Assembly: GCA_051201605.1 (NCBI GenBank)
Contig: CP179201.1
Span: 2,046,001 to 2,110,000, forward strand
Reading direction: 5' to 3'
DNA length: 64,000 nt
Origin: CABZJG01 sp902512685
GTDB lineage: Bacteria; Pseudomonadota; Alphaproteobacteria; Rhodobacterales; Rhodobacteraceae
In this document: in pieces, positions 43,584 to 52,688 of the stretch
Position numbering within the stretch: position 1 is the first letter of the stretch
Layout of the letters: each line of letters starts with the position of its first letter
Notes under the pieces: model-generated
Databases searched by the model: none
What the model saw: only the letters and a program-made list of their open reading frames with translations
Told to the model about the DNA's origin: nothing
Program-made: the position numbers and the translations under genes

Positions 43584-45716
43584 TTATAGCAGATCGAAGC
43601 GGTCGGCGTTCATAACTTTTGTCCAAGCAGCAATAAAATCGCTGACGAATTTACCTTTGTTATCATCTTGGGCATAAACCTCGGCAATGGCACGAAGCTC
43701 AGAGTTTGACCCAAAAACCAAATCAACTCTGCTGGCGCTGCGCACAACTTTTCCGCTTGCCCGATCTGTTGCCTGATAGCTGTTCGAGCCCGTTGCCGAC
43801 CATGCAACATCCATATCCAGCAGCTTTACAAACCAATCATTAGTAAGGGTCTTCCCGTCGGTCCAAACCCCGTCACCACTGGCGCTTATCCCTAAGGCGC
43901 GTAGCCCACCTACCAACACCGTCATTTCCGGTGCGCTCAGACCCATGAGCTGTGCTTTGTCCAGCAACATTTCTTCAGGAGAGACCGAAAAATCATTTTT
44001 CTGAAAGTTTCGAAAGCCATCAGACACTGGTTCTAGAACAGCAAAAGACTCTGTATCTGTCTGTTCTTGCGTGGCATCACCGCGACCTGCGACAAATGGA
44101 ACTTCTAAACCACTTGCAAGCTCAATCCCGACACTACCTGCAAGAACAATAACATCTGCAACGCTTGCATTATGCTGATCTGCGATCCCTTCAAGCACAG
44201 CCAAAACACGGCCAAGTTGGTCGGGTTTGTTCGCTGCCCAGTCCTTTTGCGGGGCGAGCCGAATACGCCCACCATTTGCGCCGCCGCGCATGTCTGATCC
44301 GCGGAATGTTGCCGCAGAGGCCCAAGCGGTTTCCACCATTTCCTGCATCGAAAGATCACTTGCTTTCAGTGCATCTTTAACGGCTGAGACGTCATAGTCG
44401 CTCTTGCCGTATGGTACGGCATCTTGCCAAATTAAATCTTCTTCGGGCACTTCTGGGCCAAGATAACGGGATTTAGGGCCCATATCGCGGTGGATCAATT
44501 TGAACCATGCTCTTGCAAAGGCATCGACCAACAGCTCTGGGTTTTGATGAAAACGTTCCGAAATTTTCCGATACTCCGAATCCTTTATCAATGCGACATC
44601 TGCTGTTGTCATCATCGGGGTAACCTTGAGGCTTGCATCATCAACTTCCGGCGCCATGTCCTCTTCGGCTACATCGACAGGGTGCCAGATATTCGCACCT
44701 GAAGGGCTTTTGGTCAGCGCCCAGTCGTATTTGAACAGAAGATCAAAATAGCCATTATCCCATTGGGTGGGGTTGACCGTCCAAGGGCCTTCTACGCCGC
44801 TGGTTGTGGTATCACGGCCCTTGCCTGAGCCATACTTATTGATCCAGCCCAAGCCCATGTTTTCCATCTCTGACACCTCTGGCTCTGGACCAACAAGATC
44901 TGGGTCCCCTGCCCCATGAGCTTTGCCAAAGGTATGTCCCCCAGCCACCAAAGCGACAGTTTCTTCGTCATCCATTGCCATGCGGCCAAATGTTTCGCGA
45001 ATGTCTTGCGCACTGAGCAGCGGGTCAGGATTGCCGTTGGGGCCTTCTGGGTTCACATAAATCAAACCCATCTGAACCGCAGCAAGCGGATTTTCCAAAG
45101 ACTGGCGGCTATCACCGTACCGCTTATCCCCAAGCCAGTCGGTTTCTGCGCCCCAAAAGATATCTTCTTCTGGGTGCCAGATATCCTCGCGGCCGCCGCC
45201 AAACCCAAAGGTTTTACCCCCCATGGACTCAATTGCCACATTACCGGCCAAAATCAGCAGATCCGCCCAGGAAATTTTATTGCCATATTTTTGCTTGATC
45301 GGCCAAAGCAAACGGCGCGCCTTATCCAGGTTTCCGTTGTCCGGCCACGAATTTAGCGGAGCAAAGCGTTGCGCCCCTGTGCCGCCACCGCCCCGTCCAT
45401 CGCCGGTCCGATAAGTGCCGGCGGCATGCCAGGTCATGCGAATGAAAAATCCACCGTAATGACCATAATCGGCTGGCCACCAGTCTTGCGAGTCGGTCAT
45501 AAGATCATGCAGATCAGCCTTAAGTGCATCATAGTCCAAGGACTTAAATTCTGCACGATAATCAAACCCGTCATCCATCGGATTTGATTTTTTGCCATGT
45601 TGGCGAAGAATGTTTAAATTAAGCTGGTTTGGCCACCAGTCATTGTTTTTTGTTCCGCTATTGGCTGATGTCACTGCTCCGTGCATTACTGGACACTTGG
45701 CTGTACTTTCGCTCAT
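43584..45716 (-). CDS. katG: Catalase-peroxidase KatG
   Basis: 710 residues, two haem-peroxidase domains, the first catalytic. Distal Arg93, Trp96 and His97 (RMTWHAAG), proximal His261 (GGHTFGKAHG), and the Trp96-Tyr220-Met246 set that forms the crosslinked adduct needed for catalase activity. It removes H2O2. AGGAG lies upstream of the ATG. Divergent from the OxyR gene, its probable regulator. Confidence 0.97.
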   Translation of the reverse strand: MSESTAKCPVMHGAVTSANSGTKNNDWWPNQLNLNILRQHGKKSNPMDDGFDYRAEFKSLDYDALKADLHDLMTDSQDWWPADYGHYGGFFIRMTWHAAGTYRTGDGRGGGGTGAQRFAPLNSWPDNGNLDKARRLLWPIKQKYGNKISWADLLILAGNVAIESMGGKTFGFGGGREDIWHPEEDIFWGAETDWLGDKRYGDSRQSLENPLAAVQMGLIYVNPEGPNGNPDPLLSAQDIRETFGRMAMDDEETVALVAGGHTFGKAHGAGDPDLVGPEPEVSEMENMGLGWINKYGSGKGRDTTTSGVEGPWTVNPTQWDNGYFDLLFKYDWALTKSPSGANIWHPVDVAEEDMAPEVDDASLKVTPMMTTADVALIKDSEYRKISERFHQNPELLVDAFARAWFKLIHRDMGPKSRYLGPEVPEEDLIWQDAVPYGKSDYDVSAVKDALKASDLSMQEMVETAWASAATFRGSDMRGGANGGRIRLAPQKDWAANKPDQLGRVLAVLEGIADQHNASVADVIVLAGSVGIELASGLEVPFVAGRGDATQEQTDTESFAVLEPVSDGFRNFQKNDFSVSPEEMLLDKAQLMGLSAPEMTVLVGGLRALGISASGDGVWTDGKTLTNDWFVKLLDMDVAWSATGSNSYQATDRASGKVVRSASRVDLVFGSNSELRAIAEVYAQDDNKGKFVSDFIAAWTKVMNADRFDLL

Positions 45717-45877
45717 GTAAATCTCCTAAGTTTATCGTTATGCGCCAGTTTGTGTGATCAGTTTAGCCACTTCAATACCTAAAACGTAAAGTGGCCCTTT
45801 TAGATATTTAAATGAAATACACACCCGGTCTGCTGGAAGGCTAGCACAGCAAATAAATTAGTTAAACTTGCATTTTC

Positions 45878-45891
45878 TGATAATCATTATA
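45878..45891. promoter_or_regulatory. Palindrome before oxyR
   Basis: TGATAATCATTATA contains the perfect palindrome ATAAT-C-ATTAT about ten bases before the oxyR start, in the katG-oxyR intergenic region. Its position allows autoregulation of oxyR or metal-responsive (Fur-type) control; TGATAATCATTAT resembles half of the classical Fur box. No clear four-part OxyR site was found. Confidence 0.3.
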
Positions 45892-45901
45892 AGATTTAAT
45901 T

Positions 45902-46786
45902 ATGAATAACTTAACACTGAAACAACTTCGATATTTTGAGTCTCTGGCACGGCAGCGGCATTTTGGTCGTGCAGCAGCAGATTGTTCAATTTCGCAACCT
46001 GCTCTTTCCATGCAAATCAAAGAATTAGAAGAATTGCTCGGCTCGCCCTTGCTTGAAAAAAGCGTACGGCCTCTGCGCCTAACCGCTTTTGGCGAGCAGT
46101 TTTCCAGTCAGTCCTCTGAGATACTACGCGCCGTAAAAAACTTGGGCGAATTTGCACAGGCCGCGCGCGGCAGACCAATTGGAACCCTTCGTATTGGAGT
46201 GATTCCAACCGTTGCGCCCTATGTGCTTCCAACGATGATAAACGATTTGGCCGTTAATTTTCCTGAACTTGAGATTAAATTCAAAGAAACGGTTACGGCC
46301 AATTTGATAAAAGATATACTCGAGGGTAGCCTTGATACGGCGCTGGTTGCTCTGCCGGTGTCAGAACCCGGCTTGAGTGAATATCCGCTTTTTTCTGAGG
46401 ACTTTAGTTTTGTGCGTCCAAAGAAAGATGCACACAAACCTGTTCCAAAACCTGAAATACTACGCAAAATGCGTCTTTTGTTGCTTGAAGAAGGCCATTG
46501 TTTTCGTGATCAGGCCTTAGCATTTTGTAAAACCGCATCCGCCCCGCCTCGTGATATGATGAGCGGCAGTTCCCTATCGACGCTGGTGCAAATGGTCAGC
46601 GCAGGAATTGGGGTGACCTTGATCCCTGAAATGGCGCTGGCGGTTGAGCAGCGCTCTGCATCCGTTGCCGTCGCCGCTTTTGATCCACCGCGGCCCTCGC
46701 GCACCATCGGAATGATCTGGCGGAAAAAGAACCCGCTAAAAGATCACTTTGAACAGATATCAAAATTTATCCGCAAGCCAACCTAA
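45902..46786 (+). CDS. oxyR: Hydrogen peroxide-sensing LysR regulator OxyR
   Basis: 294 residues; N-terminal LysR helix-turn-helix (about 4-62) and substrate-binding-like domain. Cys200 and Cys209 (EEGHCFRDQALAFC) match in spacing the redox pair Cys199/Cys208 of E. coli OxyR, so it should form a disulfide with peroxide and activate katG, which is divergent. Confidence 0.92.
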   Translation: MNNLTLKQLRYFESLARQRHFGRAAADCSISQPALSMQIKELEELLGSPLLEKSVRPLRLTAFGEQFSSQSSEILRAVKNLGEFAQAARGRPIGTLRIGVIPTVAPYVLPTMINDLAVNFPELEIKFKETVTANLIKDILEGSLDTALVALPVSEPGLSEYPLFSEDFSFVRPKKDAHKPVPKPEILRKMRLLLLEEGHCFRDQALAFCKTASAPPRDMMSGSSLSTLVQMVSAGIGVTLIPEMALAVEQRSASVAVAAFDPPRPSRTIGMIWRKKNPLKDHFEQISKFIRKPT

Positions 46787-46800
46787 GCACAGCGCCTTAT

Positions 46801-46821
46801 CCCCATGACCCTATAATGGGG
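46801..46821. terminator. Hairpin between convergent oxyR and DUF6456 genes
   Basis: CCCCAT and ATGGGG (6 bp) with a 9-base loop lie in the 36 bases between two convergent genes. Only TTTAA follows on the plus strand. A weak bidirectional terminator is possible. Confidence 0.35.
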
Positions 46822-46822
46822 T

Positions 46823-47832
46823 TTAATGAATTTGCCCACCGCCCGGGCCAAAGGTTTGCTCGTAATGCCGCTTTAGTCTTTGCAAAGCAATTCTAAGAAC
46901 TATTTTTCCAGATAGGGCCGACCAACCCAATGTTTTTTCGGTGACCTCCAAGCCTTCAAGATAACAGCAACACTTTAGCGCCACATCACCCAAACCGGGA
47001 CCCAATTCACGCAGTGCTGCGGCAACACGTTCAACAGCCTCGCGTTGTCTTGGATCTTTGGACAGTGCCGCCTCTGGTGCACTAGTAAGAAGGCACTGGT
47101 CCCAGGTGCCATGATCGCAGGGCACCAGCTGGCCAATTTCAAAATCTTCGCGCAGTCGCTGACCTGCAGAAATCAAGGCACGGAACAAAAAGGCTTTACC
47201 GGATTTATCGCGTCGCCGCGCCAAAATCGCAAGCGGTGTTTCTGTCGCCCCGGCAGAGCTTGACTTGGGCTCATAGGTATCTGCACCATTTCCTTTGTCT
47301 TCAAACTCAGCGGCATATTTGGATCGCGTGGCCTGCCCCGGAGCTGACGTTGAGCTCAATGCCAAAATAAACCGGGATAACTTTCCCGAGGACACACATC
47401 TTAACAGGCCCTGCATTGCCAGAGCTTGCGCCACTTCTGCCGAAACCCTGCCAATTGGTGTGGCGGTTTGGGGGGCTCTTCGCACACAATAAGCGCCTTG
47501 TGCATGTTTTCTGCCAAAACCAAGACCGCGCCTTTGGTTCCCAACAGGCGCAATATCCGGGCATCTTCGGGCTCGGATTTATGCGGCTGTTGCGCACTCT
47601 TTAAGGGTTGAACATGCTTGAGCTTATCTAGGGTTGCTTTGACAGCAGGGTCATCTCGCATCCGCTCGATGCGCCTGACCTGTCTTGAAACTGTTGACGC
47701 ATGGCACCCAAGGCTGCGGGCAATGGTGCGGATTGATGTGCCTTGCTCCTTGTGCAAGTGATAGTGCTTCGCAGCTGTTGGCAACCATCTAAAGCGGTTG
47801 TCTACTTTTGGATCTGGATCTGTCGGCTTCAT
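46823..47832 (-). pseudogene. Helix-turn-helix/DUF6456 protein, interrupted by a frameshift
   Basis: Two overlapping frames read as one protein of about 336 residues: the first (47832 to 47401) carries an N-terminal helix-turn-helix (TSIRTIARSLGCHASTVSRQVRRIE), the second (continuing to 46823) carries the DUF6456 part (AEVAQALAMQGLLRC...GDVALKCCCYLEGLEVTEKTLGWSA). They join if one base is added at the run of six C (plus-strand G, 47470-47475), restoring PPQTATPIGRVSAEV. A homopolymer indel, real or from sequencing, explains this best. The start could also be 47868. Intact homologues are single genes in Rhodobacterales as I recall; function unknown. Confidence 0.75.
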
Positions 47833-48043
47833 GCTGTGTCCCGTCACGCGTGAATTATAAATTATCAATTTTGAATTTCTACCTTAGGTTGTTTTCTTTA
47901 ATGAGTTGTTAACTGTAGACGATTTGAGCCCACTTTGTTTCCAAATCGTAAACAAATAAATATCCGAGCGAACGTTTCGCGAAAATTTCCGAAAGCTCCA
48001 ATGGTAAAAAATACATCGACCAGAATACTAGGGAGTTTGAAAG

Positions 48044-48373
48044 ATGTCTGAATTTCACAGCAAATTATCAACCATTAAACGTCCAAAAATTCTAATCAAA
48101 GCGGCAAAAATTGCCAGCCAAACTTATCTACGCTCTAGGGATTTATCCGGAGTTTTGGGATATAGCCATCCAACAACTGATCGTTCTATTCGGCAGCAAC
48201 TTTTTGATTTGGAAAGCTCAATAAATCAAAAAAGGCGTCTTGAGGACGCCTCTTATGATCTTAAAACACATGTTCAGGTTCTCAGTGCGCTTCTGGCCGA
48301 AGTCACAGTCGAACCGCAATCAGACGATCACACAAAACTATCAGGAACCGAGGCCTTTTTCTGCACCACATAG
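48044..48373 (+). CDS. DUF6477 family protein
   Basis: 109 residues, mostly helical, with RPKILIKAAKIASQTYLRSRDLSGVL and, near the end, YDLKTHVQVLSALLAEV, which I recognise as the DUF6477 pattern of Rhodobacterales. GGGAG precedes the ATG. It is divergent from the DUF6456 gene. Its last 46 bases overlap the 3' end of the MttB-family gene on the other strand. Function unknown. Confidence 0.7.
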   Translation: MSEFHSKLSTIKRPKILIKAAKIASQTYLRSRDLSGVLGYSHPTTDRSIRQQLFDLESSINQKRRLEDASYDLKTHVQVLSALLAEVTVEPQSDDHTKLSGTEAFFCTT

Positions 48374-49869
48374 GTTTCGAGCGCTTCGGCAATTGCCGGA
48401 TCAAGATCAGGCTTTTGATAATTTTCCATCAGTTTTTCAACGCGTTGAGCGGCCAGCAGCATCGTGTCGCGGGCCCCTTCTTCATCCCATGTCTCAAAGG
48501 GCTTGTAATCTAGCACATCGCTGCGCCAAAAGGCTTCTTTGAAGTTTTTCTGTGTATGGGCACAGCCAAGATAATGCCCCCCCGGCCCGACTTCGTAAAT
48601 CGCATCCAGTGCTTGGGCATTTTCATCAACCGAAATGCCTTTAGCCAGTTGATGCAGTGCACCAAGTTGATCCGCATCCATAACGAATTTTTCAAACGAA
48701 GACACCAGACCGCCTTCCAGCCAGCCGCAGGAATGAAGCATAAAATTCACGCCCCCCAACAGCGCCGCATTATGCGTATGGGCGGTTTCATAGGCAGCCT
48801 GAGCATCGGGCAGCTTGGATCCGCACAGGCTTCCACCAGAACGGAACGGCAATCCCAAGCGGCGCGCTAATTGCCCTGCGCCATAAAGGATTTGGCTGGC
48901 CTCAGGGGTGCCAAATGTCGGAGCCCCTGAATTCATGTCAATGGATGACACAAACGCACCAAAAACCACCGGGGCGCCGGGGCGTACCAATTGTGAATAG
49001 GCAATCCCTGCCAGAACCTCTGCAAGCACTTGTGTCAGTGTACCCGCAACAGAAACAGGCGCCATCGCGCCGCCCACAATAAAGGGCGAGACAATACAGG
49101 CTTGGTTATTTTTAGCATAAACCTCAAGCGCGCCCATCATCACATCATCAAAGGTCATCGGTGAGTTCACATTGATCAGCGATGTCATCACGCTATTTTG
49201 CTGCACGAAATCCTGCCCAAACAAAATTTCGCACATATCCACACTGTCTTGCGCACGGCTAGGATCTGTCACCGATCCCATAAACGGCTTATCCGTAAGC
49301 GTCATATGCGCCATAAGCATATCCAAATGTCTCTTGTTAACCGCAACATCAGTCGGCTCACATACAGTGCCACCCGAATGGTGAAGCCATTTGGACATAT
49401 GACCAAGTTTTACAAATTTTTGGAAATCCGCGATCGTCGCATAACGCCGCCCGCCGGCAACATCGCGCACAAACGGAGGGCCATAAACCGGTGCGCAGAC
49501 CAAAGTATTTCCGCCGATTTCAACACTGCGCTCGGGGTTGCGCGCGTGCTGGGTATAACGGGAGGGTGCAGTTGAACACAGCTGGCGGGCCAACCCACGC
49601 GGGATACGGACACGTTCCCCGTTAATATCGGCGCCAGCTTGTCGCCATAAATCCAGCGCGCCAGAATTATTAACAAAATTCACCCCGACCTCTTCAAGCA
49701 CTTTTTCAGCATTGGCTTCGATGATTTCCAAGGCTTCTTGCGTCAAAATATCAAAGGTTGGAATATTGCGCTCGATAAATTTAGCCACTTCAACTTTAAC
49801 AGAAGTTCGCTCGGCCCGACGGGCGGCACCACCACCACGAGACCGCCTACGCGTTGCCACATCTGTCAT
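48328..49869 (-). CDS. MttB-family corrinoid-dependent methyltransferase (non-pyrrolysine)
   Basis: 513 residues. Trimethylamine methyltransferase superfamily (central GGTVCEPTDVAVNKRH and FRSGGSLCGSKLPDAQAAYE). No in-frame amber codon, so unlike archaeal MttB it lacks pyrrolysine; characterised homologues of this kind act on glycine betaine or other quaternary amines, passing the methyl to a corrinoid protein. An Arg-rich N-terminus (RRRSRGGGAARRAER) precedes the barrel. No corrinoid protein or reductive activase gene lies nearby. Substrate unknown. Confidence 0.85.
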   Translation of the reverse strand: MTDVATRRRSRGGGAARRAERTSVKVEVAKFIERNIPTFDILTQEALEIIEANAEKVLEEVGVNFVNNSGALDLWRQAGADINGERVRIPRGLARQLCSTAPSRYTQHARNPERSVEIGGNTLVCAPVYGPPFVRDVAGGRRYATIADFQKFVKLGHMSKWLHHSGGTVCEPTDVAVNKRHLDMLMAHMTLTDKPFMGSVTDPSRAQDSVDMCEILFGQDFVQQNSVMTSLINVNSPMTFDDVMMGALEVYAKNNQACIVSPFIVGGAMAPVSVAGTLTQVLAEVLAGIAYSQLVRPGAPVVFGAFVSSIDMNSGAPTFGTPEASQILYGAGQLARRLGLPFRSGGSLCGSKLPDAQAAYETAHTHNAALLGGVNFMLHSCGWLEGGLVSSFEKFVMDADQLGALHQLAKGISVDENAQALDAIYEVGPGGHYLGCAHTQKNFKEAFWRSDVLDYKPFETWDEEGARDTMLLAAQRVEKLMENYQKPDLDPAIAEALETYVVQKKASVPDSFV

Positions 49870-50067
49870 ACTTCACCCTTTCTTATAGTCGCTTTAGGCC
49901 TATTGGCATCTATCATGTAATACATTCAGGGCGCCAACCTCCACTCAATTGCGCCGTCTCAGACGGGAAAGCGACATCTGCCGGCTTTCTATCTTATTTC
50001 ACGGTTTTTCGGTCCCACAACCGGATGCAGACTTGCACAATTCCACTTTGGGGCTTAGGACGCGCGC

Positions 50068-51630
50068 ATGGAAAACAAAACCCAAGACCGCCTGCTTATC
50101 ATCGACTTTGGCAGCCAAGTGACGCAATTGATTGCCCGCCGACTGCGCGAATTGAATGTCTATTGTGAAATCCATCCGTTTCAAAGCGTCGATGAACAAT
50201 TCCTAACAAGCTTTGCACCCAAAGCCCTGATTTTGTCGGGCGGCCCGGCGTCGGTTCTTGATGAAAACGCCCCACGTCCCCCCCGCAGCATTTTTGAATT
50301 AAACATTCCTATTTTGGGCATTTGTTATGGCCAACAGGTGATGATGGACATGCTGGGCGGTAAAGTTGAACGCGGTCATGGTACCGCCGAATTTGGCCGC
50401 GCCTACGTCAGTAAAGAAAATAAAGAGCTGGGGCTGTTAAAGGGGTGGTTCGATGATGACCGCGAACAGGTCTGGATGTCGCATGGCGATCATGTTAGCG
50501 CCATTGCCCCGGGTTTTGAAGTTTTTGGCACTTCGCCCAATGCGCCTTTTGCAGTGACGGCGGACCCCAAACGGCAACATTTTGCAGTGCAATTCCACCC
50601 CGAGGTCCATCACACTCCAAACGGGGCTAGGCTTTATGAAAACTTTGTAAAGCTTGCTGGATTTAAAGGCGATTGGACCATGGGGGCCTACCGCGAAAAA
50701 GCCATTGCCGCGATCCGCGCGCAGGTTGGCGATAAAAAGGTTATTTGCGGCCTTTCGGGGGGCGTCGATAGCTCGGTTGCGGCCGTGTTGATCCATGAGG
50801 CGATTGGCGATCAGCTGACCTGCGTGTTTGTCGACCATGGGCTGCTGCGCAAAGACGAAGCCCCCGAAGTGGTTAAAATGTTCCGCGATCACTATAATAT
50901 GCAACTGATCCACGCGGATGAGCAAGAGCTCTTTCTGGGCGAATTGGATGGCCAATCCGACCCTGAAACCAAACGCAAAATCATCGGGCGGCTGTTTATC
51001 GACGTATTTCAAAAACATGCCAATGCAATCGATGGCGCCGAATTTCTGGCACAGGGCACGTTGTATCCGGATGTGATCGAATCCGTGTCCTTTAGCGGCG
51101 GCCCGTCGGTCACCATCAAATCGCACCATAACGTGGGCGGGTTGCCGGAAAAAATGGGCCTAAAACTGGTAGAGCCTCTGCGCGAGCTGTTCAAAGATGA
51201 AGTGCGCGCTTTGGGCCGCGAATTGGGACTGCCGGAAAGTTTCATCGGGCGGCATCCGTTTCCCGGCCCCGGCCTTGCGATCCGCTGCCCAGGTGAAATA
51301 ACCCGCGCCAAGCTGGATATATTGCGCGAGGCGGATGCGATCTATATCGACCAGATCCACAAACACGGGCTTTACGATGAGATCTGGCAAGCCTTTGTGG
51401 CCATACTGCCCGTGCGCACCGTAGGGGTGATGGGCGACGGGCGAACCTATGACTATGCCTGCGCCCTGCGTGCGGTAACATCCGTCGATGGGATGACAGC
51501 CGATTATTATCCCTTTAGCCATGAATTTCTGGGCGAAACAGCCACCCGGATCATCAATGAGGTGGAAGGCATTAATCGGGTCACCTATGATATTACATCA
51601 AAGCCTCCGGGTACGATTGAGTGGGAATGA
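50068..51630 (+). CDS. guaA: GMP synthase (glutamine-hydrolysing)
   Basis: 520 residues. N-terminal amidotransferase domain with Cys86 (GICYGQQ), His177 and Glu179 (FHPEV); ATP-pyrophosphatase domain with SGGVDSS at 230-236; C-terminal dimerisation domain ending in KPPGTIEWE. Converts XMP to GMP. The last 19 bases are repeated 997 bases downstream (52607-52625), suggesting that the 3' end served as an integration site. Confidence 0.97.
   Translation: MENKTQDRLLIIDFGSQVTQLIARRLRELNVYCEIHPFQSVDEQFLTSFAPKALILSGGPASVLDENAPRPPRSIFELNIPILGICYGQQVMMDMLGGKVERGHGTAEFGRAYVSKENKELGLLKGWFDDDREQVWMSHGDHVSAIAPGFEVFGTSPNAPFAVTADPKRQHFAVQFHPEVHHTPNGARLYENFVKLAGFKGDWTMGAYREKAIAAIRAQVGDKKVICGLSGGVDSSVAAVLIHEAIGDQLTCVFVDHGLLRKDEAPEVVKMFRDHYNMQLIHADEQELFLGELDGQSDPETKRKIIGRLFIDVFQKHANAIDGAEFLAQGTLYPDVIESVSFSGGPSVTIKSHHNVGGLPEKMGLKLVEPLRELFKDEVRALGRELGLPESFIGRHPFPGPGLAIRCPGEITRAKLDILREADAIYIDQIHKHGLYDEIWQAFVAILPVRTVGVMGDGRTYDYACALRAVTSVDGMTADYYPFSHEFLGETATRIINEVEGINRVTYDITSKPPGTIEWE
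51610..51628 (+). repeat. att-like direct repeat, copy 1 (guaA 3' end)
   Basis: GGTACGATTGAGTGGGAAT encodes the final GTIEWE of guaA. Copy 2 at 52607-52625 matches 17 of 19 bases, with both differences at third codon positions. The 3' end of guaA is a known integration hotspot for genomic islands. Confidence 0.7.
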
Positions 51631-51732
51631 GAAAAAAATAAAAAATTTTTTGGTTATTAAACAATAACTTATATTGTATAGTTATTTGAAAAAAAGTCTA
51701 GTAAGTTGTATGAAAAATAGAGAGAACGTCGA

Positions 51733-52446
51733 ATGAAAGAAGATTTTATCGTTCAAGGTTTCAATATTCCACCGCATCCCAAAGGAGTGGTTTTGAATGG
51801 TAAAACTGTCCTATTAGAGCCTTTAAATGTGGAGAAACACTCAGAAGATTTGTTTGAATCAAATTCTTTAGATATTGAGGGAAAAAATTGGGCATACCTT
51901 CCGTATGGACCGTTCGACACTTTAAAGAGTTATCAAATTTGGCTTGAAAAAGAAGCATCAAAACAAGATCCCACTTTCTTTTCTATTGTTCGAAAACTTG
52001 ATGATAAAGCAGTAGGAGTGGCGAGTTTCTTGCGGATTAATCAAACAGATGGTTCCATTGAAGTTGGGCACATTAACTATTCTCCTTTGCTTCAAAGAAC
52101 ACGCGAAGGAACTGAAGCGATGTATTTGATGATGGAATGGGCATTTGAAAATGGTTATCGCCGCTATGAATGGAAATGTAATGCCTTAAATAAGAAGAGC
52201 CGATACGCCGCACAAAGATTAGGATTATCTTATGAAGGTGTGTTTAGACAAATGGCAATAAATAAGGGTAGGAATAGAAATACTGCTTGGTTTGCCGCAA
52301 TAGAAAAAGAGTGGAAATCTCTCAAAGAATGCTTTGTAAAATATCTTAAAGATGAAAACTTTGAGGCAAGTGAGAAGCCAATCATTTCACTTTCAAAACT
52401 TACAAAACCAATTCTATACAAATTGGATAATGATGAGTTTGTTTAA
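51733..52446 (+). CDS. GNAT-family N-acetyltransferase (RimJ/RimL-like)
   Basis: 237 residues. The acetyl-CoA loop region LLQRTREGTEAM lies at about 119-130, preceded by a beta-strand GSIEVGHINYSP and followed by ALNKKSRYAAQRLGLSYEGVFRQ, as in RimL-type transferases that modify protein or small-molecule amines. The gene and its flanks are clearly more AT-rich than the neighbours and use many AT-ending codons, a sign of transfer. It is the only gene between the two guaA 3'-end repeats. Target unknown. Confidence 0.85.
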   Translation: MKEDFIVQGFNIPPHPKGVVLNGKTVLLEPLNVEKHSEDLFESNSLDIEGKNWAYLPYGPFDTLKSYQIWLEKEASKQDPTFFSIVRKLDDKAVGVASFLRINQTDGSIEVGHINYSPLLQRTREGTEAMYLMMEWAFENGYRRYEWKCNALNKKSRYAAQRLGLSYEGVFRQMAINKGRNRNTAWFAAIEKEWKSLKECFVKYLKDENFEASEKPIISLSKLTKPILYKLDNDEFV

Positions 52447-52459
52447 GTGACTAAATGAG

Positions 52460-52569
52460 GTTAGGAAGTTTCTAACTTTATTTTAGTTTTTCTGTTATTT
52501 TTCATTAGTGAGAAACACGGATTAGAGTACGCTTAACCTACCCTAATGTTAGAAAGTTGTTAGAAAGTC
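52460..52569 (+). repeat. Repeated 11-mer GTTAGAAAGTT near island end
   Basis: GTTAGGAAGTT at 52460-52470 (also the 5' arm of a hairpin ending CTAAC at 52476), then GTTAGAAAGTT at 52548-52558 and GTTAGAAAGTC at 52559-52569 in tandem. They lie inside the AT-rich insert, just before the second guaA-end copy. They may be arm-type recombinase sites or noise of AT-rich DNA. Confidence 0.4.
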
Positions 52570-52606
52570 TGAAAAATAATTAATAAGAACAATGACTTAC
52601 AGCGTT

Positions 52607-52625
52607 GGAACTATTGAGTGGGAAT
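52607..52625 (+). repeat. att-like direct repeat, copy 2
   Basis: GGAACTATTGAGTGGGAAT followed by AG gives GTIEWE and a TAG stop, the same six residues and a stop as the end of guaA. Codons GGA and ACT differ only synonymously from GGT and ACG. Similarity does not extend upstream of the six codons. Confidence 0.7.
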
Positions 52626-52688
52626 AGTGTTAAAAATTTAATTCTATTTTTTTATAAATTTATAAAAACTCCCTAAACACTACGAAAT

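Noticed and set aside
47463..47480. Programmed -1 ribosomal frameshift in the DUF6456 gene
   Set aside because: The phase is wrong for an X-XXY-YYZ slippery heptamer (zero frame reads CCC CCC AAA). A homopolymer indel or slippage at the C run is simpler.
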